A program made the position numbers and the translations under genes. The notes under the pieces were generated by a model. The model searched no databases. It was not told the origin of the DNA and saw only the letters and a program-made list of their open reading frames with translations. Below are positions 8,991 through 18,379 of a stretch of DNA of 64,000 nt, piece after piece; the first letter of the stretch is position 1; the number at the start of each line of letters is the position of its first letter. The stretch is from Streptomyces sp. LUP30 (GTDB lineage Bacteria > Actinomycetota > Actinomycetes > Streptomycetales > Streptomycetaceae). The DNA lies in the NCBI RefSeq assembly GCF_001746365.1, contig NZ_MJAJ01000007.1, positions 1 through 64,000 on the forward strand, in the 5' to 3' direction.

Positions 8991-9209
8991 ATGAAGAACG
9001 AGAACGTCACGGGCGGTGCGCCGGGCGGTGCGACGGACGCCGCGGCGGCGATCCGCCGGACCCGCTTCGGCAGGCTGCCCGAACGCATCCGCTACGACGA
9101 GATGGTGGAGGAACAGCCGGTCGCGCCGAACGACCCGACGCGCTACGCCTACGATCCCGAGAGGTCGTGGACGTCCTTCTCCTGCCTCGCCGCGGACCTG
9201 GGCCTGTGA
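8991..9209 (+). CDS. Small hypothetical protein (72 aa)
   Basis: ATG at 8991 follows AACGGAGTCGG. The protein is soluble and charged, with RFGRLPERIRYDEMVEEQP in the middle and RSWTSFSCLAADLGL at the end. It has no signal peptide or recognised domain. Coding-like third-position GC and a plausible RBS support it as real. It lies 94 bp upstream of the CGNR regulator and on the same strand. I do not recognise a function. The short length and distinctive C-terminal end make a peptide-substrate role conceivable, but no modifying enzyme is adjacent. Confidence 0.6.
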   Translation: MKNENVTGGAPGGATDAAAAIRRTRFGRLPERIRYDEMVEEQPVAPNDPTRYAYDPERSWTSFSCLAADLGL

Positions 9210-9302
9210 GGGCTCGGGGAGGCCGGGCCGGGGAAGCGGGCCGGGGCGGGGGAGGGGTGGCGATCCTTGCCCGGCGAACTGGTCACCTGTCAGGATGGTG
9301 AC

Positions 9303-9854
9303 GTGAATCTCGACCATGTCTTCGTCTGCGGACACCCGGCGCTCGACTTCGCCGCCACCCTCCGAGCCCGTCGCACGGTGCGCTTCGAGATGTTCGCGAC
9401 GCCGGACAGGCTGGACGCATGGTACGTGGAGTCCGGGCTCGTCGACGCGGTCGCACCGGCTCAGGAGGCCGACGTCGAGCAGGCGACGACCGTGCGGGAG
9501 GCCATGTACCGCTTGATCACCGCCCGTCGGCTGGGGGAGGGCTACGACGGGGCGGCGCTGACCGTGCTCAACAACGCGGCCCGTAGGCCGCCCGCGGTGC
9601 CGCAGCTCACTCCTGCGGGCCGATGGACGCAGGCGACGCCGGAGGAGGCCCTCTCCATGGTCGCGCGCGAGGCCGTCGAGCTGCTGAGCGGTCCGGACGT
9701 GCCGCTGCTCAAGGAGTGCGGCAACCCGGAGTGCACCCGCACCTACGTCGACCGTTCGCGGGGCGTGCGCCGGCAGTGGTGCGGGATGGAGTCCTGCGGC
9801 AACAAGATCAAGGCGGCCGCGTACCGGGCCCGCAAGAAGAGCGCCCTGAGCTGA
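9303..9854 (+). CDS. CGNR zinc-finger / ABATE-domain putative transcriptional regulator
   Basis: The product is about 183 aa. The N-terminal part (HVFVCGHPALDFAATL) is the ABATE-type domain. The C-terminal part carries a zinc ribbon, CGNPECTRTYVDRSRGVRRQ followed by WCGMESCGNKIKAAAYRARK, with the four cysteines and the signature CGN(K)xK. GTG at 9303 puts the conserved HPALDF at the usual distance; a TTG at 9267 would add twelve residues. Members are thought to be DNA-binding regulators. A hydrolase gene and a small ORF sit upstream on the same strand. Confidence 0.8.
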   Translation: MNLDHVFVCGHPALDFAATLRARRTVRFEMFATPDRLDAWYVESGLVDAVAPAQEADVEQATTVREAMYRLITARRLGEGYDGAALTVLNNAARRPPAVPQLTPAGRWTQATPEEALSMVAREAVELLSGPDVPLLKECGNPECTRTYVDRSRGVRRQWCGMESCGNKIKAAAYRARKKSALS

Positions 9855-9863
9855 GCCCGCCCC

Positions 9864-10232
9864 TCACAGGGCTCGCGAGTGCGCTTTCCGGGCCTGGCGG
9901 AAGTCGAGGTACGCCAGCGCGACGACCAGCACCGGTACGAGGCTCCACAGCAGGGCGACGCGGAGCCGCCCGTCCGTCAGCCCGGCGACCAGGACCACGA
10001 CGACGGCGCTGCCGACGAAGCCGAAGAACTGACGGTAGCTCCGGAACCCGCCCGTCACCGCCGGGCGGGGATCGTCCTCCTCGGCGAACGCGGCCCGCAC
10101 GGGGTGCTCGTCCCCCTCGTGCCGGGCCTGCCGCCAGGCGAAGAACCAACGCGCGGCGGCGTAGACGGCGAAGGTCCCCAGGAAGATCCACCACCCGGTG
10201 GCGTCGTTCGGCAGAGCCCGTGCAAGTGTCAT
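9864..10232 (-). CDS. Small integral membrane protein, hypothetical
   Basis: The product is about 122 aa with three hydrophobic stretches: GWWIFLGTFAVYAAARWFF, FFGFVGSAVVVVLVAGL and VALLWSLVPVLVVALAYL. An acidic loop lies between the first and second, and the tail is basic. ATG at 10232 has GAGGTG 4 bp upstream. The gene converges on the CGNR gene with only 9 bp between stops. No family is recognised. Confidence 0.65.
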   Translation of the reverse strand: MTLARALPNDATGWWIFLGTFAVYAAARWFFAWRQARHEGDEHPVRAAFAEEDDPRPAVTGGFRSYRQFFGFVGSAVVVVLVAGLTDGRLRVALLWSLVPVLVVALAYLDFRQARKAHSRAL

Positions 10233-10320
10233 GAGCACCTCGTGCCCGCGCCTCGCCGGAGCAGGCGATTCCACATCCCGCCCCGGCGCGGACGCCCCCG
10301 CCCCCACGCCCCCGGGGCGG

Positions 10321-10869
10321 CTACCAGGAGAGCGCGTCGGCCGCGTTGTCCTGCCAGTAGGTGACGGTGGCGGCGCTGTTGAAGAAGACACCGCCGTTCG
10401 GCAGGTTCAGGGTCTTCTCCCCGGCCAGCGCGTCGCCCTTCCGGTCGGTCAGGAAGACGCCCAGGGTCTTCTCCGTGCTGCCGCCCTCACCGTCGGGCGA
10501 GTACGTCAGGATGCCTGCGTAGGCGGAGTGGCCGGGCTCGAGCGTCACCACGGCCTGCGGAGTGGTCTCGTCGGCCCACGGCATCACGGCCTGGGCGTCG
10601 GCGCCGGCCCTCAGGTAGGGGGCGCTGTAGGCGTAGCAGGGCTTGGTGCCCGTGTTGGTGGCCTTGAGCAGCAGGTGGTTGATCGGCCGGGACACCTCGG
10701 TGACGGTCAGTTTGGTGTTCGCCGTGGTGCAGGTGACGACCGAGGAGGCCTCCTTCGTCGCGGCGCCGGCGGTCTGCCCGGCGGCCTGGACGCCGACGAG
10801 CGCGAGGGCGGCGGCGACGACCATGGACGAGGCGGACACGCGGGAGACGGGACGAGTGGAGATACGCAT
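10321..10869 (-). CDS. Secreted DUF4232-type protein
   Basis: The product is 182 aa. A Sec signal peptide (basic start, ASSMVVAAALALVGVQAAG, AxA-like cleavage near AGA) is followed by a single domain with two cysteines, VVTCTTANTKLTVTE and NTGTKPCYAYSAPYL, the pattern of DUF4232. It is a common exported Streptomyces protein of unknown function. It is divergent from the HTH protein at 11115 across about 245 bp. Confidence 0.75.
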   Translation of the reverse strand: MRISTRPVSRVSASSMVVAAALALVGVQAAGQTAGAATKEASSVVTCTTANTKLTVTEVSRPINHLLLKATNTGTKPCYAYSAPYLRAGADAQAVMPWADETTPQAVVTLEPGHSAYAGILTYSPDGEGGSTEKTLGVFLTDRKGDALAGEKTLNLPNGGVFFNSAATVTYWQDNAADALSW

Positions 10870-11114
10870 GATGGGACTGCTTTCTGTGATGCGTGGCGCG
10901 CCGGTGGGCGCGCCGGAAGTACGGGCAGGTAGAAGGGAGTTGGACGGGGCCGATCACCGTGTCCGGCGAGGCGCCGTGCTTGGATGACCCAAGCCTGCGC
11001 CATGCGGCGTCCCGTCCGCCGTTCCACGGGGAAGTTCGGGACGCCGGGATGGGCGAACGGCTGTGACCTGGAGAAACGTGACCCTCCTGGGATGCCGAAC
11101 GGAATGGAGGACCG

Positions 11115-12473
11115 GTGGTGGCGGCGGACGAGATCGCTGATTTCGCGGCGCTGATGCGCGAGTTGAAGCAGCGATCCGGGCTGAGTTACGAAGCCCTCGC
11201 GAAACGGGCGCACATGAGCACCTCGACGCTGCACCGGTACTGCAAGGGGGAAGGGGTGCCGGGCGACAACGCGGCCGTCTCCCGGTTCGCCCGGGTGTGC
11301 AGGGCGACTCCCGAGGAGCTGGCCGAGTTGCACCGCAGCTGGGTCCTGGCGGACGCGGCACGCGAACGAGCCCGGCGCGCCGCAGCGGACGCGCCACCGG
11401 TGGGTGCGCGCACGAACGACGCGCGACCGGAGGGCACGGCGCCCCCGGCCGCGTCCGTGACCGCTCCCTCCGTCGTGGGCGAGCGCGGTGGCCCGCCCGG
11501 GTCCGCCGGTGGACCGTCCCCGGCGGGGGCCGACCCGGCCCGCCCCACGCCCGCGCCGGTCCGGACCGCCCGCAGACGGTGGGCCCTGATCGCTGCGGGC
11601 ACCGCCGTCGCCGTGACCACCGCGCTCACCCTCGGCATGAAGGGCGGGAGCACGGGCCTGGCGGGCGACGGCCGCCGGACCGACACCGTGACCTCCTCGG
11701 GGCAGCGGGCCTCCGCCTCCCCCACGACCCGTCCCTCGGCGTCCCCCTCGGCGCATCCGGGCCCCTCCTCGACGCCGTCCCCGGCCGCGTCCCCGTCCCC
11801 CGGAGCGACCGACGCCACGCCCGCGGCGCGGGGCGCCGGCACGGGCCGCGCCCACGAGGGTGCTGCGGTTCCGCTGACGGTGAGCACCCGCACGTACGCC
11901 TGGGAAGACCCGCAGTGCGAGGGGAGGTACCTGATCGACCGGCCTCCCGGCGAGGTCTCGCCGCCGGTGATGGGACAGGACGTGCCGGGCTGGGTGAAGG
12001 CGCAGGGCGCCATCGCCGCCGACGGGCAGCGGGTGGCGCTGACCGTGCAGGGCGCCGGCGAGGAAACCGTCGTCATCGAGTCCCTGCACGTCCGCGTGGT
12101 CGACTCGGTCGCACCCCCGGCCTGGAACGCGTACGAGGGGTCGTCGGGCTGCGGCGGAGGCGTGGAGACGAGGTCGTTCGCCACGGACCTCGACGCCCCC
12201 CACCCCACGATCGTGCCGAAGGCCGGGCAGCGCGGTGTCCCCTACAAGGTCAGCCGGTCCGATCCCGAGGTGCTGTACATCACCGCGCACGCCCGCGCCC
12301 ACGACGTGAAGTGGTACGTGGAGCTGCAGTGGTCCAGCGGCGGCCGCCAGGGGACCGTCCGGATCGACGACCACGGAAAACCCTTCCGCACCAGCGGCAG
12401 CCGGGGCCGCCCCCTCCACGAGTACCTGCTCGGCGGCACCGAGTGGATCCGCGTGGAGAACGAGGACGGCTGA
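11115..12473 (+). CDS. Membrane-spanning XRE-family HTH protein with extracytoplasmic C-terminal domain
   Basis: The product is about 452 aa. Residues 8-75 form a cro/C1-type helix-turn-helix (LMRELKQRSGLSYEALAKRA, STLHRYCKGEGVPG). A Pro/Ala-rich linker follows, then one TM (RWALIAAGTAVAVTTALTL), another Ser/Pro/Ala linker, and an outside domain of about 200 aa with two cysteines (PQCEGRY, SSGCGGG). The architecture implies a one-component sensor that joins a cytoplasmic DNA-binding head to an external sensing domain. The start is GTG at 11115, with GGAGG 6 bp upstream. The target is unknown; the divergent DUF4232 gene is a candidate. Confidence 0.8.
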   Translation: MVAADEIADFAALMRELKQRSGLSYEALAKRAHMSTSTLHRYCKGEGVPGDNAAVSRFARVCRATPEELAELHRSWVLADAARERARRAAADAPPVGARTNDARPEGTAPPAASVTAPSVVGERGGPPGSAGGPSPAGADPARPTPAPVRTARRRWALIAAGTAVAVTTALTLGMKGGSTGLAGDGRRTDTVTSSGQRASASPTTRPSASPSAHPGPSSTPSPAASPSPGATDATPAARGAGTGRAHEGAAVPLTVSTRTYAWEDPQCEGRYLIDRPPGEVSPPVMGQDVPGWVKAQGAIAADGQRVALTVQGAGEETVVIESLHVRVVDSVAPPAWNAYEGSSGCGGGVETRSFATDLDAPHPTIVPKAGQRGVPYKVSRSDPEVLYITAHARAHDVKWYVELQWSSGGRQGTVRIDDHGKPFRTSGSRGRPLHEYLLGGTEWIRVENEDG

Positions 12474-12511
12474 GGACGACGCCCGACCGGCCCTGCGGAC
12501 GCGGCCGGCGT

Positions 12512-12976
12512 CTAGGGCCGTTCGGCGGTCCAGGTGATGTGCGGGGGCTCGACCCGTGCGCACAGGGGCCCGCCCTGCGCGTCGGTCAGCCCCAGGCGTC
12601 CGACCAGCAGGCCGTCGCGTGCCGCGGCGGCGAGCACGTCGGCGGGGATGACGTCGAGCATGAGCTTGGCGCGGCGGAACATCGTGAAGACGCCCGACGC
12701 GTCGACCGTGCCCCACGACAGGTAGACGAACCGTCGCCCCAGACGGTCCTGCACGTAGGGCCCCTTGATCTCGGTGCCGTTCGGCGAGGTGTGCGCGGTG
12801 CACTCCAGGGTCCAGGTGGCGGACGGCGCGTCACCGCGCTGCGGTTCGAGGAGTTCGGCCGGACGGTCGCGGCGCTGCACGGCGACGTGGAGGTCGCCCA
12901 GGGCGGGCACCTGCCCGTCGGCGGAGCCGGGGCGGGTGAGACCGGGCAGGTCGACGGCGTCGATGCGGATACGCAT
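12512..12976 (-). CDS. DUF5990-family protein
   Basis: The product is about 154 aa, beginning MRIRIDAVDLPG. Internal blocks are typical of the family: VAVQRRDRPAELLEP, GDAPSATWTLEC, KGPYVQDRLGRRFVYLSWG and RRAKLMLDVIP. It is soluble and cytoplasmic with no known function. In-frame ATGs at 12985 and 12988 could add a few residues. It converges on the HTH gene and diverges from the CHAT gene. Confidence 0.72.
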   Translation of the reverse strand: MRIRIDAVDLPGLTRPGSADGQVPALGDLHVAVQRRDRPAELLEPQRGDAPSATWTLECTAHTSPNGTEIKGPYVQDRLGRRFVYLSWGTVDASGVFTMFRRAKLMLDVIPADVLAAAARDGLLVGRLGLTDAQGGPLCARVEPPHITWTAERP

Positions 12977-13020
12977 GACGACCATCATCCCCGCACCGAC
13001 CGCGGGGAGTCCTCACTACG

Positions 13021-16000
13021 ATGAGTGTTCCGACGGACGGGGGATTCGTGGAGGACGCGCGCCTGAGTGAGCTGGCCGCCCGGGTAAGGGAGTTCGGCGA
13101 CGGCGGAGAGCCGCAACGCGTGCTCGAAGACGATGCCCTGGCGCTCGCGGGTGACCTCTTCGCCTCGGTCGGCGGCCGGCTCGACGAGGCCGACCCCGAC
13201 CTCCTCCACACCCTTGCCGCGTTCTACCGGGCCCGCTCGCTGGCGCACGGCCCGGCCCCCGGGCCGCCGCGGACCTCGAGACGGCCATCGGCGTGTTCGG
13301 CCTGCTCTACCTGGTCGACCACCGGCGGGTGCCGCGTGAGTTGTGGCCCCGGCTCGCCCAGGAGACCGGACACCACCCGTGGAGCGACCCGCTGGAGCAT
13401 GCGGCAGATCTGATCGCCGACGCCGGGAAGACGGGGGACGTCGCCGCTCTCGACAGGGCCGTCGCTCTGCTCGGGAACGTCGCGGACAGTGGGGACGACG
13501 CGTACCGCGACACCCTCCACGGCCTTGCGCTACGGGAGCGCGCCGCTCTTGCGGGCCGTCCTCGGACGGAACGGGGCGCCGACGCGGATGCCGCGGTGCG
13601 GTTGCTGGCCCGGGTCGCGGCTCTCCCGGAGCCGTCGGCCCTGCGGCGGGTGAGCCGCCGGACGTCCCTCGCCGACGCCCTCGTACGACGCTTCGAGACC
13701 ACAGGGGACGTCGGGGATCTCGTGCAGGCCGAGAGCGTCTGGCGGGACGCTCTCGCGGACGCCGCCGGAGACGCCCCCGCGTATGCGCGTGCGGCCGCCG
13801 GGCTCGGCGCGGCTCTCGGCCGGCGCGCGGAAGCGCGGCAGGCGGCAGCGGGCGACGAGGACGACGTCGTGGCCCTGTTGCGTGAGGCGACGAAGTGGCT
13901 GCGGCAGGCGGTCGACCTGACGAGCGGCCCCCCTCGTGAGGCGCACCTGTCCGACCTGAGCAGAGCCATGAGACTTCTTCTCGAGTGGACCTCCCGCGCC
14001 CGCAGGGCCGCGGGGGCCGACAGCGCCGCTGGGACCGGCGGGGGTGCGCAGGTCGACGACCACGCTGGCGGGGGCGGGGGCGGGGGCGAGGGCGGGGGCG
14101 GAGGCGGGGAGCGGGACGGCCGGGCGTCACGGGCGGACGATCCCGAGGTCCGGCGGCAGGCGTCGGCCCTGCTCACTCTCGCCGGGCAGCTCTCGGCGCG
14201 CGTGGTGACCGAGAGCGAGGCCGTGCGCCGGGTGCGGGACCCGTCCTTCGCGCTCTCGAAAGCCGCCGTAATGTCCGTGGTGGTGGGGGCCATGCGTCTC
14301 GTGGCGGCCGGCGAGCCGCGTGAAGCGGTGCCGGCGCTGACCCTCGCGCTGGAGGCCGCGCGCCCCCGCTGGACCGCCGGACAGGGAACGCCCTGGTGGT
14401 GGGCGGCCGACGCCTACGTCGAAGCAGGGCGGCTCGCGCTGGTCGAGGAGGCCGACGGACTGCTCTTCCGCCGCGTCCGTGCCGTGGCGGACGAACAGAT
14501 CGCCGTGCTGCGGCACAGCGGTCGAGCCGAGGACGTCGCCGAACTCGCGGAGACGCTGTTCGCCGCGGGGCTGCTGCGGGTGAGCCCGTACATGGGGCAC
14601 ATGTCGGGGCTGACCTTCGAGTCGGCCCACGATCTGTGGCGCGAACGCCAGGCTCGGCGCCGCTCGATCCACCCCGACGACTCCGTCGCCCCGGAGACAG
14701 CGGAGATGCCCGCGCCGCTGGTCGCCGCCGAGGAGGCGGTCCGGTATCTGCGGGAGGCCGCCGGCCTGTCGCACGGGCACAAGCGGGGGCGGGCCCTGAA
14801 AGCGCTGGCAGAGGCCCTGTCCATGGTGGCCGGTCTCCGGCAGGAGTCGCACGACGAGGAGATGCGCGCGGTGGCCCGCGAAGCGCTCGACGTGCTGGAT
14901 CCGGTCGAGGACCCCCTCACCCATCTGTATCTGCTGAGAGTCCTGTGCCTACTGGGTGAGCTCTCCCTGCCCGGCGACGTCCGGGACGTGCTGCCCGTGC
15001 CACTGGCCGCGATCCGGGACCAGCGGGGCCTGCGGGAGGCCGCGAGCGTCTTCGCCGAGGCGCTCACCCTCGCCGAGGAGGCCCGCCGGCCCGACCTGGA
15101 GTTCCAGCTGATCGAGGCCGCCGACCGCGAACTGCCGGAACTGCCCGGCGACTCCTACCGCCGGCGCCGCTGGGCCAGCGAGGTGCACTGTCTGGCCGGC
15201 AACCGTCTGCGCTGCCCCTCGGGTCCGATCCCGGTGGAGGAGACCGCGGGACGACTGCGTACCGTCGCGGACCGGGACGGCTGGCCCGCCGAGGAGCGTG
15301 CGGCGACCTTCATCCACCTCGCGGCGCACGCCCACGGGAACGGCGAGGCGCACATCGGCCGCACCCTCACGGCGGAGGCGCGGGCGCTGGCTCCGCAGCT
15401 GTGCGGCCCGCGCCGCGCGGCACTCGACCACCTCGACGGCACGCTCTCGTACGACATGGGGCTGCACACGTCGGTGACGGGACAGGAGGCCGTCGCCGCA
15501 GGCCACTTCGCCGACGCGCTCGCCGCCTACGCCGCATGCGGCCAGACCGACATGGCGCTGAACAGCCTCGACGCCGGGCTGCGCGGTGCACTGGCGGCCG
15601 ACGGCAGCGACGCCGACGCGGCCGTGGCGGCACTGATCCCCGCCGCCGTGTGGTTGCGGGGCGGCGTCGACGAGATCGTCGGCTGGAAACTCCGGGACCT
15701 GTACCAGCGGCTGATCGTCAAACTGAGCGGCCCCACCGTCCCGTACGGCCTGATGGCGGCGATCCACCAGGCCGCCAAGGGCCTCGACTTCACGGTCGTC
15801 GCCGGGCGGCCCGGCCCGTTCGCGCCCTCCCCGCGTCTCTCGCGGCTGCTCGCCCGCGTCAAGACCGACGGCGCGCGGCTGTCCGGCCCGCTGAGCGAGC
15901 CCGAACTCCCCGGCCCCGACGAGGCGATGCTCTTCTACGTGGGCACCGGCGAGTCCGAGCCCGGAGGCGACGCCGAGACGGAGCACCGCAACATGCAGCG

Positions 16001-17228
16001 TGCCGCGGACCGTTGGATCAACCAGGAACTCCTCGCCTCCGGCCGCATGGACCGTATGCCGATGATGTTCCCCGACGAGCTGCGGTCGCTCCTGCCCGAG
16101 GACACGGTGCTGCTCTCGCTGTACCTCGGCCACACCCGCCGGGACGGCGCCGAAGCGCCGGTGACGTCGCTGTCCGGCCTCGCGGTGACCCGTGAGGGCA
16201 TGGAGCACCACACCGCGCTCCTGGCGGACTTCGAAGCCGGGCTCATCCGCCTCACGCGCGCCGGACACACGCTCTCCGCCCACCCGGTGGCCTTTCACAT
16301 CGCCGCCCTGCGACAGGCCGTCGTCGCGGACCCGCTGCACCGGCCGGTCAGCCGAGACGCCCAAGCGCAGCTCAGGGACGGCAGCGTCCCCTATCTGGCG
16401 GCGTTCGCCGCTTCGCTGGACGGCTGGCGGGCCCAGGGGAAGCGGCACCTGTGCATCTGGCCCAACGGCCCCCTGCACTACCTCCCTTACCACCTCCTGG
16501 AGGTCGACGGCCGTCCGCTCGCGGAGGACTGGACCGTCACACAGGTGCCGAGTCTGGGCTTCCTCCGCTCGCAGGCGCCCGGCCTCCACCGTCCGTCAGG
16601 GCGGGGGCTCGTGGCTTTCGCGTCCGCGGCCGGGGGCGCCCGGCACGGGCTCCCCGCGCAGGACGCCCTGGAGACGCACGCCGCCCGGGTCGCCGCGGCG
16701 ATGGGCGGTCACGCCGTGCTGGGAGCAGCGGCGACACCGCGGCGGCTGCTCGGCGAACTCGCGGACGCCCGGTACGTGCACGTCGCCGCGCACGGTGCGC
16801 ACAACGAGTGGGCGTCGTGGTACCAGTGCCTGTTCCTGTCGCCGGACGCGGACGACGACGGCCGTGTCTTCGCCCATGACATCCTCCGGGCCGACCTGCG
16901 GGGCGTCGAACTGGTGACGATGAGTTCCTGCGAATCCGCACTGGGCCGGTTCGACGTCAACGACAATCTTCGCGGCCTGCCCGCCGCGTTCCTGTCCGCC
17001 GGAGCCTCGGCCGTCATCGGATGCCTGTGGCCGGTCCACCCACAGGTGGCCACGGAGTTCTTCGGGAGCCTCTACGAGCGCCTCGCGCGGACACCGGACC
17101 GGCGGGCCGCCTTCCGCGCCGCGCAGTCGGCCGTCCGCGCCCGGCACCCGGCCTTCCGGGACTGGGGCTCGTTCTGCTTCATCGGCGACTGGCGCCCTTC
17201 GGACCCGAACCACGGAGCTGCCTCGTGA
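13021..17228 (+). CDS. Large repeat-containing CHAT-domain (caspase-like) protein; apparent -1 frameshift at a C-run near 13255-13259
   Basis: From 13293 to 17228 one long frame is open. Its natural N-terminus lies in a different frame (13021-13260, ATG 13021, helical start DARLSELAARVREF). Restoring one C in the CCCCC run at 13255-13259 joins the frames smoothly through AAADLETAIGVFGLLYLVDH. The middle is a long helical TPR-like region with a Gly-rich insert (about 14067-14115). The C-terminal CHAT protease domain has catalytic His in YVHVAAHG and Cys in VTMSSCESALG, then AFLSAGASAVIGCLWPV and WGSFCFIGDW. It is either a sequencing error or a real disruption. Its stop overlaps the next start (GTGA), so the two proteins are probably functional partners. 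Confidence 0.8.
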
Positions 17229-17980
17229 CCCGTCTGGAACTGCCCCCGACCCCGCTCCAGGAGATCGACCTGGTGGAGGTGCCCCGGCTGCAGTCACCCG
17301 CCCCGCAGCGACGCGTCGAGGGGCGGGTGTCGCTCAGCACCGCCGTCGTCCACGCCCTGACGGCCGAGGAGGCGGCCGCGGGCGAGGCGGAGTGGCTCGG
17401 CTTCCTGACCGCGGAGGCACCGCACAGCGACTATCTCCTCCTCAGCCTCACGTGCGCCTTCCGGCCACCGGCGAACGGCGACCCCTTCGCCGACGCCGCC
17501 GTCGGCGTGCTGCTGGAGTCCCCCGGCGAGCCCGCGGACCGGCAGCCGATCGCCTGGTCGGTCTCTCCCAAGAAGCGCTCTCACCCGGTCGAGCGTCCCA
17601 CCACCGTCGGGCTGACCGCCAAACTCGCGATCGTCGAGACGACGCTCGAAGTCACCCCGGGCCAGGGCCGGGAGGAGATCTTCGTCATCGGGATGGGCGA
17701 AAGGGACAGCGACCCGGAATGGCGCGTCAAGGCGACCGGCCGGCACCCCCTGATCGGCGACGAGACCTTCACCCTGATCGTCAAGGCCGCCGCCGGCGCC
17801 CCCGTCCAGGCCCACCTGACGGTGGCGGCGACCATCAAGCACCGCCGCTTCGGCCTGATCCCGTACCGGGCGGACCTCCCTCCCGCGCTGCGCACCATCG
17901 ACCTGCGCCGCCGCTCCGACACCCGCCCCGACCTCCGCCCCGGAAACCCGACGCCCGCGGCACGGACGGACGACGTCTGA
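17225..17980 (+). CDS. Hypothetical protein translationally coupled to the CHAT protease
   Basis: The product is 251 aa. GTG at 17225 overlaps the CHAT stop by 4 bp. It looks beta-rich and soluble, with segments LLLSLTCAFRPP, GREEIFVIGMGERDSDPEWR and GDETFTLIVKAAAGAPVQAH. It has no signal peptide, transmembrane segment or catalytic motif that I recognise. The coupling suggests a substrate, inhibitor or sensor partner of the CHAT protein. No function can be assigned from sequence. Confidence 0.7.
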   Translation: MTRLELPPTPLQEIDLVEVPRLQSPAPQRRVEGRVSLSTAVVHALTAEEAAAGEAEWLGFLTAEAPHSDYLLLSLTCAFRPPANGDPFADAAVGVLLESPGEPADRQPIAWSVSPKKRSHPVERPTTVGLTAKLAIVETTLEVTPGQGREEIFVIGMGERDSDPEWRVKATGRHPLIGDETFTLIVKAAAGAPVQAHLTVAATIKHRRFGLIPYRADLPPALRTIDLRRRSDTRPDLRPGNPTPAARTDDV

Positions 17981-18375
17981 GGCGGAGCGTGCCCGACCCC
18001 TCGACGCCCTGAGCGCGAGCTCGTTCGGCGACTTCCAGGTCGCCCGTTCCCGGCGGCCTCGGCGCGCAGCGTGAACCGGACGCGCACGCCGCACACCTCC
18101 TCGGGCGGCCCCCTGAGGCGACCCGGAAGGACGGGGCGCCGGGGCCCCGGCGGCCGGGCGCGGGTGGCGCATCGGGGACGTCCACTCTTCTTCGAGCCCG
18201 GCTCGAGCGGTCGGAGCGAGCCTGCTGGAACCTTCGGCGCGGTTCCGCCGGAGAGCGCGAGCTCCGTCACGCGAAAGGAACGAACTGAGATGTTCTGCAT
18301 GGAGGGAAGCCGGGGTCGGCTGCGACGTCGGCCCACGGGGCTCCGCCCCGGCTCCACTCGCGCCCGGAGTACCCG
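17981..18375. other. 395-bp intergenic region holding the KS operon promoter
   Basis: Between the CHAT partner and the ketosynthase there is no full-length gene. It contains the SARP-type promoter at 18192-18223 and a possible 29-codon leader ORF (18290-18379). The first 200 bp show nothing I can name. Confidence 0.7.
18192..18223 (+). promoter_or_regulatory. SARP-type promoter of the minimal PKS operon
   Basis: Heptamers TCGAGCC (18192-18198) and TCGAGCG (18203-18209) are 11 bp apart start to start. Exactly 8 bp after the second comes the -10-like hexamer GAGCCT (18218-18223). TCGA-type heptamers 8 bp from the -10 are the known binding pattern of ActII-ORF4/DnrI-type SARPs, and a SARP gene is in this cluster. 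The predicted transcript start is near 18231. Confidence 0.72.
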
Positions 18376-18379
18376 ATGA
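18290..18379 (+). CDS. Possible 29-aa leader ORF overlapping the KSalpha start
   Basis: ATG 18290 follows AAAGGA at 10 bp spacing. The ORF encodes a very basic peptide (start [14 protein letters not shown]) and ends with TGA overlapping the KSalpha ATG (ATGA). KSalpha also has its own GGAG 6 bp upstream, so the leader may be fortuitous or may couple translation. Confidence 0.3.
   Translation: MFCMEGSRGRLRRRPTGLRPGSTRARSTR

Noticed and set aside
10707..12803. 698-codon minus-strand ORF
   Set aside because: It is antisense to the HTH gene and overlaps the DUF4232 and DUF5990 genes; low-complexity Arg/Gly/Ala content shows it is a shadow.
18071..18379. 102-codon ORF covering the KS promoter
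   Set aside because: It spans the SARP promoter site, lacks an RBS and has shadow-like composition; only its last 29 codons have a start with an SD.
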